Positions 18,368 through 27,272 of a stretch of DNA of 64,000 nucleotides are shown piece after piece; position 1 is the stretch's first letter, and each line of letters opens with the position of its first letter. Under the pieces are notes generated by a model. That model worked only from the letters and a program-made list of their open reading frames with translations, was not told the origin of the DNA and searched no databases. The DNA is taken from assembly GCF_000224085.1 (NCBI RefSeq), contig NC_015945.1:2119501-2183500 (forward strand), in the 5' to 3' direction. A program made the position numbers and the translations under genes. Source of the DNA: Allomuricauda ruestringensis DSM 13258 (lineage in GTDB: Bacteria; Bacteroidota; Bacteroidia; Flavobacteriales; Flavobacteriaceae).

Positions 18368-18442
18368 GCCCGCCTGCGGCAGGCAGGGATTTTTAGATTT
18401 TAATCCCTCATTGAGGGTTTTATTCCCCGACGTTCTACGTCG
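18368..18442. repeat. Cluster of three short palindromes between etfB and etfA
   Basis: Successive hairpins are GCCCGCCTGCGGCAGGCAGGG (near-palindromic), CCCTCATTGAGGG and CGACGTTCTACGTCG. The cluster lies inside the probable etfBA transcript. No gene-like sequence is present in the gap. Confidence 0.75.
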
Positions 18443-18500
18443 AAATGAATTAATTTTCTTTGTTTGAATACCTCGTGGGTTTGCCCAAAGGTAGTTGATT

Positions 18501-19247
18501 TTAAATCACTTTTGCTTCGTTGTGCAGCAGTTCGACCAATTCTCCCACATTACCGGCATCGACCAATTTAACGGGTCCTTTGGCAGCAGGTTTTTCAAAT
18601 TTTTGGTCTTGTGTAGGTTGTGTGGCATCAATTGGTTCAACCACGTTCAATGCTTTTTTACGTGCCATCATAATGCCTCTCATATTAGGAATACGAAGGT
18701 CACTTTCCTCAACCAGTCCTTTTTGTCCACCGATAACCAATGGGAGCGAAGTACTTATTTTTTCCTTACCTCCATCAATTTCGCGAATTGCGGTTGCATT
18801 GGTTCCATCTATTTCCAAACCTATACAGGTATTCACAAAGTTTATATCCAACAAAGTGGCTAGTATTCCAGGTACCATACCACCGTTATAGTCGATGGAT
18901 TCACGTCCGGCAATTATAAGGTCGTAATCCCCATTTTTGACCACTTCGGCCAACTGTTGGGCCACAAAAAAACCGTCCGTTGGTTCGGCATTTACCCGAA
19001 TGGCTTCGTCGGCACCAATGGCCAGGGCTTTTCTAATGGTAGGCTCGGTTTGGGCCCCGCCAACATTGGCCACATGGACCGTTGCACCTTGCTTTTCCTT
19101 GAACCACATGGCTCGGGTAAGCCCAAATTCATCGTTTGGATTAATAACAAATTGAACCCCGTTTGTGTCAAACTTGGTATCGCCTTCCGTAAAATTGATT
19201 TTGGAAGTAGTATCCGGTACGTTGCTTATGCAAACTAAAATCTTCAT
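18501..19247 (-). CDS. etfB: Electron transfer flavoprotein, beta subunit
   Basis: This 248-residue protein opens MKILVCISNVPDTTSKI and carries the AMP-binding beta-subunit region, including DYDLIIAGRESIDYNGG and the ETF-beta signature LPLVIGGQKGLVEESDLR followed by NMRGIMMARKK. It is the partner of EtfA in fatty- and amino-acid oxidation. It is first in the etfBA unit and divergent from pdhB. A perfect 28-base palindrome lies 45 bases upstream. Confidence 0.95.
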   Translation of the reverse strand: MKILVCISNVPDTTSKINFTEGDTKFDTNGVQFVINPNDEFGLTRAMWFKEKQGATVHVANVGGAQTEPTIRKALAIGADEAIRVNAEPTDGFFVAQQLAEVVKNGDYDLIIAGRESIDYNGGMVPGILATLLDINFVNTCIGLEIDGTNATAIREIDGGKEKISTSLPLVIGGQKGLVEESDLRIPNMRGIMMARKKALNVVEPIDATQPTQDQKFEKPAAKGPVKLVDAGNVGELVELLHNEAKVI

Positions 19248-19291
19248 ATATACTTAAAGGTTTATCTGCTCAAATATAGGTATAAAATCTG

Positions 19292-19319
19292 AAATTTATT
19301 ATGCATGCATAATAAATTT
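19292..19319. promoter_or_regulatory. Perfect 28-bp palindrome between etfB and pdhB, candidate operator
   Basis: The two 14-base halves are exact inverted copies (half-site AAATTTATTATGCA, no spacer). It lies in the divergent promoter region, 45 bases from the etfB start and about 48 bases upstream of the pdhB -7 box. The ATGCATGCAT core resembles dimeric TetR/MarR-type sites, but no regulator is identified. Confidence 0.6.
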
Positions 19320-19366
19320 TGTGCTTTTTTTGGTTTTTGTCCAAGCACATTTCGGGTAGTTTTTGC

Positions 19367-19374
19367 TATTTTTG
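19367..19374 (+). promoter_or_regulatory. Candidate -7 promoter box for pdhB
   Basis: TATTTTTG matches TAnnTTTG exactly, 42 bases before the pdhB ATG. Confidence 0.5.
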
Positions 19375-19415
19375 CTTGCGTTTTTAAGCAGACTATAAAT
19401 ATTTAGTACGATTTA

Positions 19416-20396
19416 ATGAAAACATTACAGTTTAGAGAGGCAATAGCCGAGGCTATGTCCGAAGAAATGCGAAGGGATGATACCATTTATTTGATGGGCG
19501 AGGAAGTAGCCGAGTACAACGGTGCTTACAAAGCTTCCAAAGGCATGTTGGATGAATTCGGACCAGAACGGGTAATCGATACCCCGATTTCAGAACTTGG
19601 TTTTGCCGGAATCGGCGTGGGTTCTGCTATGAACGGCAACAGACCGATTATAGAATTTATGACATTCAATTTCTCCTTGGTGGGAATAGACCAAATAATA
19701 AACAACGCCGCCAAAATTCGTCAGATGTCGGGAGGTCAGTTCAATTGCCCGATCGTATTTAGGGGGCCAACGGCTTCTGCAGGGCAATTGGGTGCAACGC
19801 ACTCACAAGCTTTTGAAAGCTGGTATGCCAACACTCCAGGGCTTAAGGTTGTGGTTCCTTCGAACCCTGCCGATGCTAAGGGACTGTTGAAGACGGCCAT
19901 CCGTGATGATGACCCCGTGATTTTCATGGAATCAGAACAGATGTATGGCGACAAGGGTGAAGTTCCTGAAGGGGAATATACCATTCCACTTGGGGTTGCC
20001 GATATTAAAAGGGAGGGTTCCGATGTGACGATTGTTTCCTTTGGAAAAATCATCAAAGAAGCTTACAAAGCTGCTGATGAATTGGAGAAAGAAGGTATCA
20101 GTTGTGAAATCATAGATTTAAGAACAGTGCGTCCCATGGACCACGATGCTATCCTTAACTCGGTAAAGAAAACCAATAGATTGGTTATTTTGGAAGAAGC
20201 ATGGCCTTTTGGGAATGTGGCTACCGAAATTATTTATCATGTTCAGGACAAAGCATTCGATTATTTGGATGCACCTATCGTAAAATTGAACACCGCGGAT
20301 ACGCCAGCACCTTATTCGCCAGTTCTTTTGGCCGAGTGGTTGCCAAACCACGAAGATGTTGTAAAGGCTGTTAAGAAAGTGTTATATAAGCTTTAG
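19416..20396 (+). CDS. pdhB: Pyruvate dehydrogenase E1 component, beta subunit
   Basis: This 326-residue protein opens KTLQFREAIAEAMSEEMRRD and carries the transketolase pyrimidine domain with LMGEEVAEYNGAYKASKGM, TPISELGFAGIGVGSAM and the C-terminal domain RLVILEEAWPFGNVATEI. With the alpha subunit it forms the thiamine-diphosphate E1 that decarboxylates pyruvate. The alpha, E2 and E3 genes are not next to it, a separation usual in Flavobacteriia. A terminator follows. Confidence 0.93.
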   Translation: MKTLQFREAIAEAMSEEMRRDDTIYLMGEEVAEYNGAYKASKGMLDEFGPERVIDTPISELGFAGIGVGSAMNGNRPIIEFMTFNFSLVGIDQIINNAAKIRQMSGGQFNCPIVFRGPTASAGQLGATHSQAFESWYANTPGLKVVVPSNPADAKGLLKTAIRDDDPVIFMESEQMYGDKGEVPEGEYTIPLGVADIKREGSDVTIVSFGKIIKEAYKAADELEKEGISCEIIDLRTVRPMDHDAILNSVKKTNRLVILEEAWPFGNVATEIIYHVQDKAFDYLDAPIVKLNTADTPAPYSPVLLAEWLPNHEDVVKAVKKVLYKL

Positions 20397-20418
20397 AATC
20401 ATATTTGTACGGTATATT

Positions 20419-20451
20419 AGCCCTGTCAACATTGTTGATGGGGCTTTTTTT
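20419..20451 (+). terminator. Intrinsic terminator after pdhB
   Basis: AGCCCTGTCAAC pairs with GTTGATGGGGCT around a three-base loop, followed by seven T. Confidence 0.85.
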
Positions 20452-20549
20452 AGGGAATATTTTTTGATTAAAAATTACTTTGAACCAAATTTGACCTAAG
20501 TTTAGTGGGTGAACCATTGTGTTTTTCCAATTGTCCCTTATATCTGCCT

Positions 20550-23045
20550 ATGAAAAGATTTCTTTCCGTCTTTTTTCTGACTTTTATTACCTGCGTTACT
20601 GCACAGACTAAAATTGAAGGCGTAGTTACCGACGATAGTGGCATGCCCATTGCCTTTGCCAACATCATTTTTGCAAACTCTTCCGAAGGAACCATTACCA
20701 ATGATAACGGGCGCTTTTATATGGAGTCCGACGAAACCTATGATGCCATCAAAGTATCTTTCATTGGTTACGAGACCAAGGAAATTCCCTTGGAGCAAAA
20801 GGTGAACTATGGCATGGAGATCATACTTACAGAATCTACTGAGCAACTTCAAGAGGTAATCGTTTATACGGGTAAACAATCCAAAAAAAATAATCCGGCC
20901 ATCGATATTTTAAGAAAGATCTGGTCCAAAAAACGGGAGAACGGAGTACGCAAGTTTAAACAGTACCAGTACGATAAATATGAAAAAATTGAGTTTGACC
21001 TCAATACCATCGACAGTGCCTTGATCAAAAGTAAACTCTTCAAAGGGTTGGAGTTTATGTTCGAGGACTTGGATACATCCCGAATCACAGGAAAAACCTA
21101 TTTACCCATGTTCCTCAACGAAACATTTTCCAAAGTGTATGGCGATAATGTAATGGATAGGGAAAAAGAAGATGTTTTGGGAAATAAAAGTTCAGGTTTT
21201 AGTGGTAATCAGGCCATAACCGCTTTTGTGGAGGATTTATATTCCGATTACGACATTTACGATAATTACCTTAAGTTTTTTGATAAAAGCTTCACCAGTC
21301 CCTTGTCCAAAACGGGAATTGATGTCTACAACTACGTCTTGTCCGACAGTACCTTTATTGACAATAAATGGTGCTACAATATTATTTATTACCCGAGGCG
21401 TAAAAACGAACTCACCTTTAAAGGGGACTTTTGGGTGAACGATACCACCTTTGCCATCAAAAAAATTAACATGCAGGTTACCAAAAGTGCCAATATCAAT
21501 TGGGTGAAGGAAATCTATATAGAGCAGGATTTTGAGGTGGTCAGCGATTCTGTTTTTCTCTTGAAGCGGGATTATATGTTGAGTGATTTTAGTTTTTCAA
21601 AAAAAGAAGAATCACGGGGAGTGTATGGAAAACGCACCACGGTTTTTGATAATTATAATTTTGATAACCCACGTCCAGAAAATTTTTACAAGGCAGTTGC
21701 CGACCCGTATGACCCAAGGGTTTTCTCGCAGGATATCGTTTTCTGGAAAAATGCCCGTTTGGAAAGTTTGAACGAGGATGAGTCGGGAATCTTTAAACTG
21801 CTGGATACCTTAAAAACTGTTCCCAAGTTCAGGACATACTACGATATCGTCAGTATTTTAGGGTCCGGATATGTGGAAATAGACAAATGGAATATCGATA
21901 TTGGTGATATCTACAGCACCTTTGGTTATAATGATGCCGAAGGTATTCGTATGCGGGCCGGTGCACGGACCTATTTTGGACAGAACGATATGTGGCGTTT
22001 GGAAGGATATATGGCCTATGGTTTTGATGATAAAAAATTTAAGCACGGGTTTTCGGGCAAGTTTTTGCTCGATAGAAAAAACCGACTCATTGTATCTGGA
22101 GGAAATCGAAGGGACATTGAACAATTGGGACTTAGTCTTACCAGTACCAATGATGTAATGGGAAGAAGTATAGCCTCATCCTCCTTGGTTACCGTGGGTT
22201 CCAACGACCGTCTAACAAACATTAATCTGTCAACCCTGAATGTGGAGATGGAGCCCGTTAAAAACTTCAAGATCAATGTGGGCGGTTCCTTTAGGACCTT
22301 GAGCTCTGCTTTACCTGACGCATTTAGTCTGGATTATGTTGACCCGGCTTCACCCACGGGCATTTCATCCGAAATAAAACAGTTTGACCTTAACACCACA
22401 TTGATCTATACACCGGGCAAGCGTACCATTGGTTACGGAGTGGAACGCTCCAGCATTAATGATGATTACAGCACCTTGGTCCTCAAATACACCAAAGGTG
22501 TGGATGGATTTTTGGAAAGTGATTTTGACTACGAGAAAATCCAATTCTCTTACCAACAGCCATGGCAAATAGGCGGTTTTGGTAGGTTGACCAGTAGTGT
22601 TGAACTTGGAAAAACCTTTGGGGAAGTGCCTTTGGGGCTGTTGAGTGTAATCCCGGGTAACCAGACGCTATTTTCATTGTATAATGTATTTCCCAATCTG
22701 GATTTCTACGAGTTTGTTACCGATACCTATGCTACGGTGCACTTGGAACACAACTTCAATGGTAGATTATTCTCGCGTATTCCATTATTGCGTAAACTCA
22801 ATCTTAGGGAAATTGTAGGAGTCCGAGGTGCTTGGGGACAATTGTCCGAGGAAAACATAGCCTTGAGTGCCCCGACCAATATTCCTTTAATGGCTCCAGA
22901 GGACCAAGTGTATTGGGAATATTCTCTTGGTGTGGGGAACATTTTTAAAATACTTCGGATTGACTTTAACTTTAGAGGAAACTACCTCGATAATCCAGAT
23001 GCGAGAGCATTTGGGATAACTGGAACCTTCGGATTTAGCTTTTGA
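20550..23045 (+). CDS. DUF5686 outer-membrane protein with N-terminal carboxypeptidase-regulatory-like domain
   Basis: This protein of about 831 residues starts at the ATG at 20550 (MKRFLSVFFLTF signal peptide ending near VTAQ). Residues about 20-105 form a CarboxypepD_reg-like beta-sandwich (IEGVVTDDSGMPIAFANIIF, KVSFIGYETKEIPL). The rest is the DUF5686 region, ending in a beta-barrel with terminal GITGTFGFSF. The N-terminal domain is shared with SusC/TonB-dependent receptors, but no plug domain is seen. The function is unknown; it is probably an outer-membrane protein. It is monocistronic after pdhB. Confidence 0.85.
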   Translation: MKRFLSVFFLTFITCVTAQTKIEGVVTDDSGMPIAFANIIFANSSEGTITNDNGRFYMESDETYDAIKVSFIGYETKEIPLEQKVNYGMEIILTESTEQLQEVIVYTGKQSKKNNPAIDILRKIWSKKRENGVRKFKQYQYDKYEKIEFDLNTIDSALIKSKLFKGLEFMFEDLDTSRITGKTYLPMFLNETFSKVYGDNVMDREKEDVLGNKSSGFSGNQAITAFVEDLYSDYDIYDNYLKFFDKSFTSPLSKTGIDVYNYVLSDSTFIDNKWCYNIIYYPRRKNELTFKGDFWVNDTTFAIKKINMQVTKSANINWVKEIYIEQDFEVVSDSVFLLKRDYMLSDFSFSKKEESRGVYGKRTTVFDNYNFDNPRPENFYKAVADPYDPRVFSQDIVFWKNARLESLNEDESGIFKLLDTLKTVPKFRTYYDIVSILGSGYVEIDKWNIDIGDIYSTFGYNDAEGIRMRAGARTYFGQNDMWRLEGYMAYGFDDKKFKHGFSGKFLLDRKNRLIVSGGNRRDIEQLGLSLTSTNDVMGRSIASSSLVTVGSNDRLTNINLSTLNVEMEPVKNFKINVGGSFRTLSSALPDAFSLDYVDPASPTGISSEIKQFDLNTTLIYTPGKRTIGYGVERSSINDDYSTLVLKYTKGVDGFLESDFDYEKIQFSYQQPWQIGGFGRLTSSVELGKTFGEVPLGLLSVIPGNQTLFSLYNVFPNLDFYEFVTDTYATVHLEHNFNGRLFSRIPLLRKLNLREIVGVRGAWGQLSEENIALSAPTNIPLMAPEDQVYWEYSLGVGNIFKILRIDFNFRGNYLDNPDARAFGITGTFGFSF

Positions 23046-23077
23046 TCAAAGGCGGCCCTTTGGGTTTTACTGAAATT

Positions 23078-23103
23078 GTCATTCCCGTGAAAAACGGGAA
23101 TCC
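23078..23103. repeat. 'GTCATTCCCGTGAAAACGGGAATC' palindrome
   Basis: An eight-base perfect stem ATTCCCGT/ACGGGAAT lies in the 238-base gap after the DUF5686 gene. It is a short REP-like unit or a weak rho-independent hairpin without a T tract. Confidence 0.6.
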
Positions 23104-23254
23104 AAATAACGGAATTTTGGTTTTTGAACTAAAGGGTGCAAATAAAACAAGTGAAATACATCTACGGCTCTGCCTCTTTGATTGTTCGTTTCAAGAAATT
23201 CTTTTATTTAATACGAAACAGCCAATTTATACGCCCTATTCCAGTTATACTGGT

Positions 23255-23262
23255 TATTTTTG
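23255..23262 (+). promoter_or_regulatory. Candidate -7 promoter box for ppa
   Basis: TATTTTTG matches TAnnTTTG exactly, 22 bases before the ppa ATG. Confidence 0.5.
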
Positions 23263-23283
23263 CACAATAAATTTATCACTAAC

Positions 23284-23811
23284 ATGTCTAAAAAACCACG
23301 TATTACCTTTGATGTACTGGTAGAAATACCCAAAGGTAGCAGAAACAAGTACGAATACGATTTTACCCTCAACAAAATTCGATTTGATCGAACCTTATTT
23401 TCCTCAATGATGTATCCGGGCGATTATGGGTTTATTCCAGAAACCTTGGCCTTGGATGGCGACCCGTTGGATGTATTGGTCCTGTGCACCGAGCCAACCT
23501 ATCCGATGGTGGTGATCGAGGTAAAACCTGTTGGGGTTTTTCACATGACCGATGAAAAAGGTCCTGATGAAAAAATTATCTGTGTTCCGGTTTCCGACCC
23601 AATTTGGAGCAAAAGAGATGATATAAGTGAATTGAACCCACATCGATTAAAGGAGATTGAGCACTTCTTTCAAGTATATAAAGATTTGGAAGAGAAGAAG
23701 GTAGATACCGGAGGATGGGGAGACGTTAACGAGGCCGTTAAAATATACCATGAGTGTGTACAACGCTACGAAGATAGCGACCACAAAAAAAGGCGGGCTT
23801 ACACGATATAA
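23284..23811 (+). CDS. ppa: Soluble inorganic pyrophosphatase
   Basis: This protein of about 175 residues hydrolyses pyrophosphate released by biosynthesis. Family I motifs are intact: VEIPKGSRNKYEYD, the metal-binding signature DGDPLDVLVL, and the C-terminal active-site lysine/tyrosine region VDTGGWGDVNEAVKIY. The ATG at 23284 is preferred; an upstream in-frame ATG at 23260 overlaps the -7 box. The membrane pyrophosphatase gene follows after a terminator, so soluble and ion-pumping pyrophosphatases lie side by side. Confidence 0.95.
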   Translation: MSKKPRITFDVLVEIPKGSRNKYEYDFTLNKIRFDRTLFSSMMYPGDYGFIPETLALDGDPLDVLVLCTEPTYPMVVIEVKPVGVFHMTDEKGPDEKIICVPVSDPIWSKRDDISELNPHRLKEIEHFFQVYKDLEEKKVDTGGWGDVNEAVKIYHECVQRYEDSDHKKRRAYTI

Positions 23812-23834
23812 ATTACCTAAATATAACTTTAAAA

Positions 23835-23868
23835 AAATGCGCTTTTAATAATTAAAGGCGCATTTTTT
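23835..23868 (+). terminator. Intrinsic terminator after ppa
   Basis: AATGCGCTTTTAA pairs with TTAAAGGCGCATT, with one mismatch or bulge, followed by a T run. Confidence 0.85.
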
Positions 23869-23927
23869 TTATTACTTCGTATTTTACTACATTAGCTGGC
23901 ATTAAAAATTTCTAAATAATCTAACCT

Positions 23928-26330
23928 ATGGATTTAATCGTAAAATTTTTGCCTGTATTTGGTGTCTTGGCCCTCCTGTATGTATTCATCAAGAATGTAT
24001 GGATTTCAAAACAAGAGGTCGGGGACGAAAAAATGGCAAGGATTGCAAAGAACATTGCAGATGGAGCAATGTCATTCTTAAAGGCCGAATATAAAATACT
24101 GAGCATCTTCGTGGTCTGTGTGGCCGTTTTGCTCTTCTTCAAGGGAAGCAACGAAACAGGTTCCAACGGCATGGTGGCCGTTTCCTTTATTGTAGGGGCC
24201 ATCTGTTCCGCTTTGGCCGGATTTATCGGAATGAAAGTCGCGACCAAAGCCAATGTAAGAACTACCAATGCTGCAAGAACCTCTCTTGGTAAAGCCCTTG
24301 AAGTGGCGTTTGCCGGTGGAGCCGTAATGGGGCTTGGTGTTGTGGGACTTGGTGTTTTGGGATTGAGCGGTCTCTTTATGATTTACAGTGGGCAAGGCTG
24401 GGAACTTGCCGAAATTTTAAATGTACTCTCCGGTTTCTCCCTTGGCGCATCTTCCATAGCACTTTTTGCCCGTGTAGGCGGTGGTATTTACACCAAAGCT
24501 GCCGATGTTGGAGCCGATTTAGTTGGTAAAGTAGAAGCAGGAATACCTGAAGATCACCCATTGAACCCTGCAACCATTGCAGATAATGTGGGGGATAATG
24601 TAGGGGATGTGGCCGGAATGGGTGCCGACCTTTTTGAATCCTATGTAGGTTCTATAATTGGTACTATGGTATTGGGTGCGGTTTTTGCCGGATTGCCGGA
24701 ATTTCAAGCTGCTTTTGATGGCCTTGGTGCCGTATATTTACCTCTGGCCTTAGCTGCCATAGGTATCATAATGTCAATCATCGGTACATTCTTCGTACGG
24801 GTTAAAGATGGAGGAAACCCTCAAACCGCATTGAATATTGGTGAGTTTGGATCAGCTGGTTTAATGTTGATTGCTTCATACTTTATCATCAACGCAATGT
24901 TGCCCGAATCTTGGGTGGAAGGCGGGAAAGAGTTTACAGCTATGGGAGTTTTCTGGGCGACTATTGCTGGACTTGTTGCTGGACTTTTGGTAGGTAAGGT
25001 TACCGAATACTATACAGGAACAGGAAAAAAACCCGTAAACTCCATTGTACGTCAATCAGAAACAGGGTCTGCAACTAACATTATTGCAGGTCTTGGTGTT
25101 GGAATGATGTCCACGGCCATCCCAATTATTTTGATTGCTGCAGCAATTTTGGTATCTCACTACTTCGCTGGTCTGTACGGAATTGCCATTGCGGCCGTAG
25201 GGATGTTGGCGAACACTGGTATTCAGCTTGCAGTTGATGCTTATGGACCTATCTCGGACAATGCAGGAGGTATTGCGGAAATGGCCGAATTGCCAAGTGA
25301 AGTCCGTGAGCGTACCGATAAATTGGATGCTGTTGGAAACACCACAGCGGCCATTGGTAAAGGTTTTGCCATTGCGTCTGCTGCATTGACCGCACTTGCA
25401 CTTTTCGCAGCCTTTATGAAGACAGCTGGAGTTACATCCATTGATGTGTCACAGCCTGATATTATGGCGGGACTCTTGGTAGGAGGTATGCTTCCGTTTG
25501 TGTTCTCCGCTCTTTCCATGAATGCGGTGGGTAGAGCTGCCATGTCCATGATTGAGGAAGTACGCCGTCAGTTTAAGGATATTCCAGAATTGAAAGCTGC
25601 CTTGGCCGTTATGCGTAAGTATGATTCGGACCTTTCCAAAGCAAGCAAAGAGGATATGGAGACTTTTGAAGCCGCAGATGGTAAAGCAGAATATCAAAAA
25701 TGTGTGGAGATTTCCACACAGGCATCCATCAAGGAAATGGTGTTGCCGGGATTGTTGGCCATCGCCGTTCCAGTTGCCGTAGGGTTTATTGGCGGAGCTG
25801 AGATGTTGGGCGGACTTTTGGCAGGTGTAACCACCGCTGGAGTTTTAATGGCCATATTCCAATCCAATGCTGGAGGTGCTTGGGACAATGCCAAAAAGAC
25901 CATTGAAAGCGAAGGCCGTAAAGGTAGCGATGCCCATAAAGCAGCCGTCGTAGGTGATACTGTTGGTGATCCTTTTAAGGATACGTCGGGTCCTTCCTTG
26001 AATATTTTACTCAAATTGATGTCAGTTGTGGCCTTGGTGATAGCTCCTAGTTTGGTGAGCCTTGCTCCAGCTGATGAAGTAGGTATGATGAAAGCGGATG
26101 GTACTATGATCACCATTACAGAAGAGGGCATGAAAGAAACAAAGGCTGTTGAAAAACAGATCCGAGTAGAGGTAAGCAATACTGAAGATGGAGCTTACAA
26201 AGCAGTTGTTACTTCTAGTGCAAAAGTTAATGGGGAAGTAGTGGAGGAAACCAAAGAGCTTATGGCCGACACCAAAGAAGAACTAGAAAAAAAGATACAA
26301 GCATATAAGAGTGCCGAGGCAAAGGATTAG
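23928..26330 (+). CDS. hppA: Membrane-bound ion-translocating pyrophosphatase
   Basis: This 800-residue integral membrane protein has about 16 hydrophobic segments and couples pyrophosphate hydrolysis to H+ or Na+ export. Catalytic motifs are [17 protein letters not shown] and the acidic [12 protein letters not shown], with [17 protein letters not shown] near the C-terminus. The phrase [11 protein letters not shown] has Ala where potassium-independent enzymes have Lys, predicting a K+-dependent type; the ion pumped cannot be decided by eye. After the last helix (about residue 710) a charged tail of about 87 residues follows ([20 protein letters not shown]...), unusual for the family and probably a small soluble domain. 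Confidence 0.93.
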   Translation: MDLIVKFLPVFGVLALLYVFIKNVWISKQEVGDEKMARIAKNIADGAMSFLKAEYKILSIFVVCVAVLLFFKGSNETGSNGMVAVSFIVGAICSALAGFIGMKVATKANVRTTNAARTSLGKALEVAFAGGAVMGLGVVGLGVLGLSGLFMIYSGQGWELAEILNVLSGFSLGASSIALFARVGGGIYTKAADVGADLVGKVEAGIPEDHPLNPATIADNVGDNVGDVAGMGADLFESYVGSIIGTMVLGAVFAGLPEFQAAFDGLGAVYLPLALAAIGIIMSIIGTFFVRVKDGGNPQTALNIGEFGSAGLMLIASYFIINAMLPESWVEGGKEFTAMGVFWATIAGLVAGLLVGKVTEYYTGTGKKPVNSIVRQSETGSATNIIAGLGVGMMSTAIPIILIAAAILVSHYFAGLYGIAIAAVGMLANTGIQLAVDAYGPISDNAGGIAEMAELPSEVRERTDKLDAVGNTTAAIGKGFAIASAALTALALFAAFMKTAGVTSIDVSQPDIMAGLLVGGMLPFVFSALSMNAVGRAAMSMIEEVRRQFKDIPELKAALAVMRKYDSDLSKASKEDMETFEAADGKAEYQKCVEISTQASIKEMVLPGLLAIAVPVAVGFIGGAEMLGGLLAGVTTAGVLMAIFQSNAGGAWDNAKKTIESEGRKGSDAHKAAVVGDTVGDPFKDTSGPSLNILLKLMSVVALVIAPSLVSLAPADEVGMMKADGTMITITEEGMKETKAVEKQIRVEVSNTEDGAYKAVVTSSAKVNGEVVEETKELMADTKEELEKKIQAYKSAEAKD

Positions 26331-26353
26331 CTCGCGCTTTATAGCAAAGCTGG

Positions 26354-26383
26354 AAAAACCACGCCCAATGGCGTGGTTTTTTT
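26354..26383 (+). terminator. Intrinsic terminator after hppA
   Basis: CCACGCC/GGCGTGG forms a perfect seven-base stem with flanking A/T pairs and a T run. Confidence 0.9.
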
Positions 26384-26387
26384 ATGC

Positions 26388-26412
26388 TGTCACATCGAGC
26401 GCAGTCGAGATA
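26388..26412. repeat. 'TGTCACATCGAGCGCAGTCGAGA' repeat end
   Basis: It is the same family as 14706-14798 and the insert at 52586-52660, here squeezed between the hppA terminator and the tonB stop. Confidence 0.7.
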
Positions 26413-26414
26413 TA

Positions 26415-27131
26415 TTAGTTTAATTTAAACGTAATGGGAATGGAATACGGTACCTTAACAGGTGTTCCTCTTTGTTTTCCCGGCTCTAGTCTCGGTAATT
26501 TTGAAATAATTCGTGCGGCCTCCTTTTCCAGACTTTCGTGAGGCCCTTTTAGTCTTACATTCCCAATGCTACCATCTTTTTGTACTGTAAAAATAACGCT
26601 TACCCTGCCTTGAAGTCCCATTTCTTGGGCAATTTCCGGATAACGGAAGTTTTTGCGAATGTGTTTTAGCATCTGTGATTGAAAACACGCTCGCTTGTCT
26701 TTTTCGGTCTTTTCATTTTCACAACCAGGAAAAATGGGGGCGTTTTCAATCAGGACAAAAGGGATTTCTTCTGGAATGTCGTTGTCTGCAACTTCAATAC
26801 TTTCAACGGGAGCAATTTCGGTGTCTTGATCAGGCTCCGAAGCTTCTATTACAGTTTCTTCAATATCATCTTCGTCATCCGCAATTTCAATTTTTGGTGG
26901 TGTTTTTATTTTAGGTTTGGGTGGGTCAGGTAGTTTCAGTTTCAGAATGGTCGCATCTTCGATTAATTCTTCATCAACTTTTAAACCACTAACATCCCAC
27001 GAATCATTGTTGTGATAGGTTTTCCATTCCAAGGCCAAATAGGCCATCAGAAGTACCAAGGTCATCCCTACAAAAAAGAAGAGTAGGCTGTTTCGTCTTA
27101 CATCAAGTTGTGGATTTTTTTTCGGTTCCAT
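26415..27131 (-). CDS. Energy transducer TonB-family protein
   Basis: This protein of about 238 residues starts at the ATG at 27131. It has one N-terminal transmembrane helix (LLFFFVGMTLVLLMAYLAL), a proline/lysine then acidic periplasmic linker (PKPKIKTPPKIEIADDEDD), and a C-terminal TonB domain at about residues 155-238 with YPEIAQEMGLQGRVSVIFTV and VPYSIPITFKLN. It links the proton-motive force to outer-membrane receptors. No ExbB/ExbD genes are nearby, typical of the many stand-alone TonB paralogues in Bacteroidota. Confidence 0.88.
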   Translation of the reverse strand: MEPKKNPQLDVRRNSLLFFFVGMTLVLLMAYLALEWKTYHNNDSWDVSGLKVDEELIEDATILKLKLPDPPKPKIKTPPKIEIADDEDDIEETVIEASEPDQDTEIAPVESIEVADNDIPEEIPFVLIENAPIFPGCENEKTEKDKRACFQSQMLKHIRKNFRYPEIAQEMGLQGRVSVIFTVQKDGSIGNVRLKGPHESLEKEAARIISKLPRLEPGKQRGTPVKVPYSIPITFKLN

Positions 27132-27272
27132 AATTTTCAAAGTTTTTGGCCTAAAAAGGCATAGTTAATAGCAGTGGGCTCATCCCAATCCTAAACTACT
27201 TTGAAAAAGAACCAAAGTAAACCACTAATGAGCGAACGGGTTATTTGGTTGAGGGAAATGGAAAACTAATTT

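Noticed and set aside
23042..23283. Forward ORF between the DUF5686 gene and ppa
   Set aside because: It runs through a palindromic repeat and the ppa promoter and overlaps the ppa start; composition is not protein-like.
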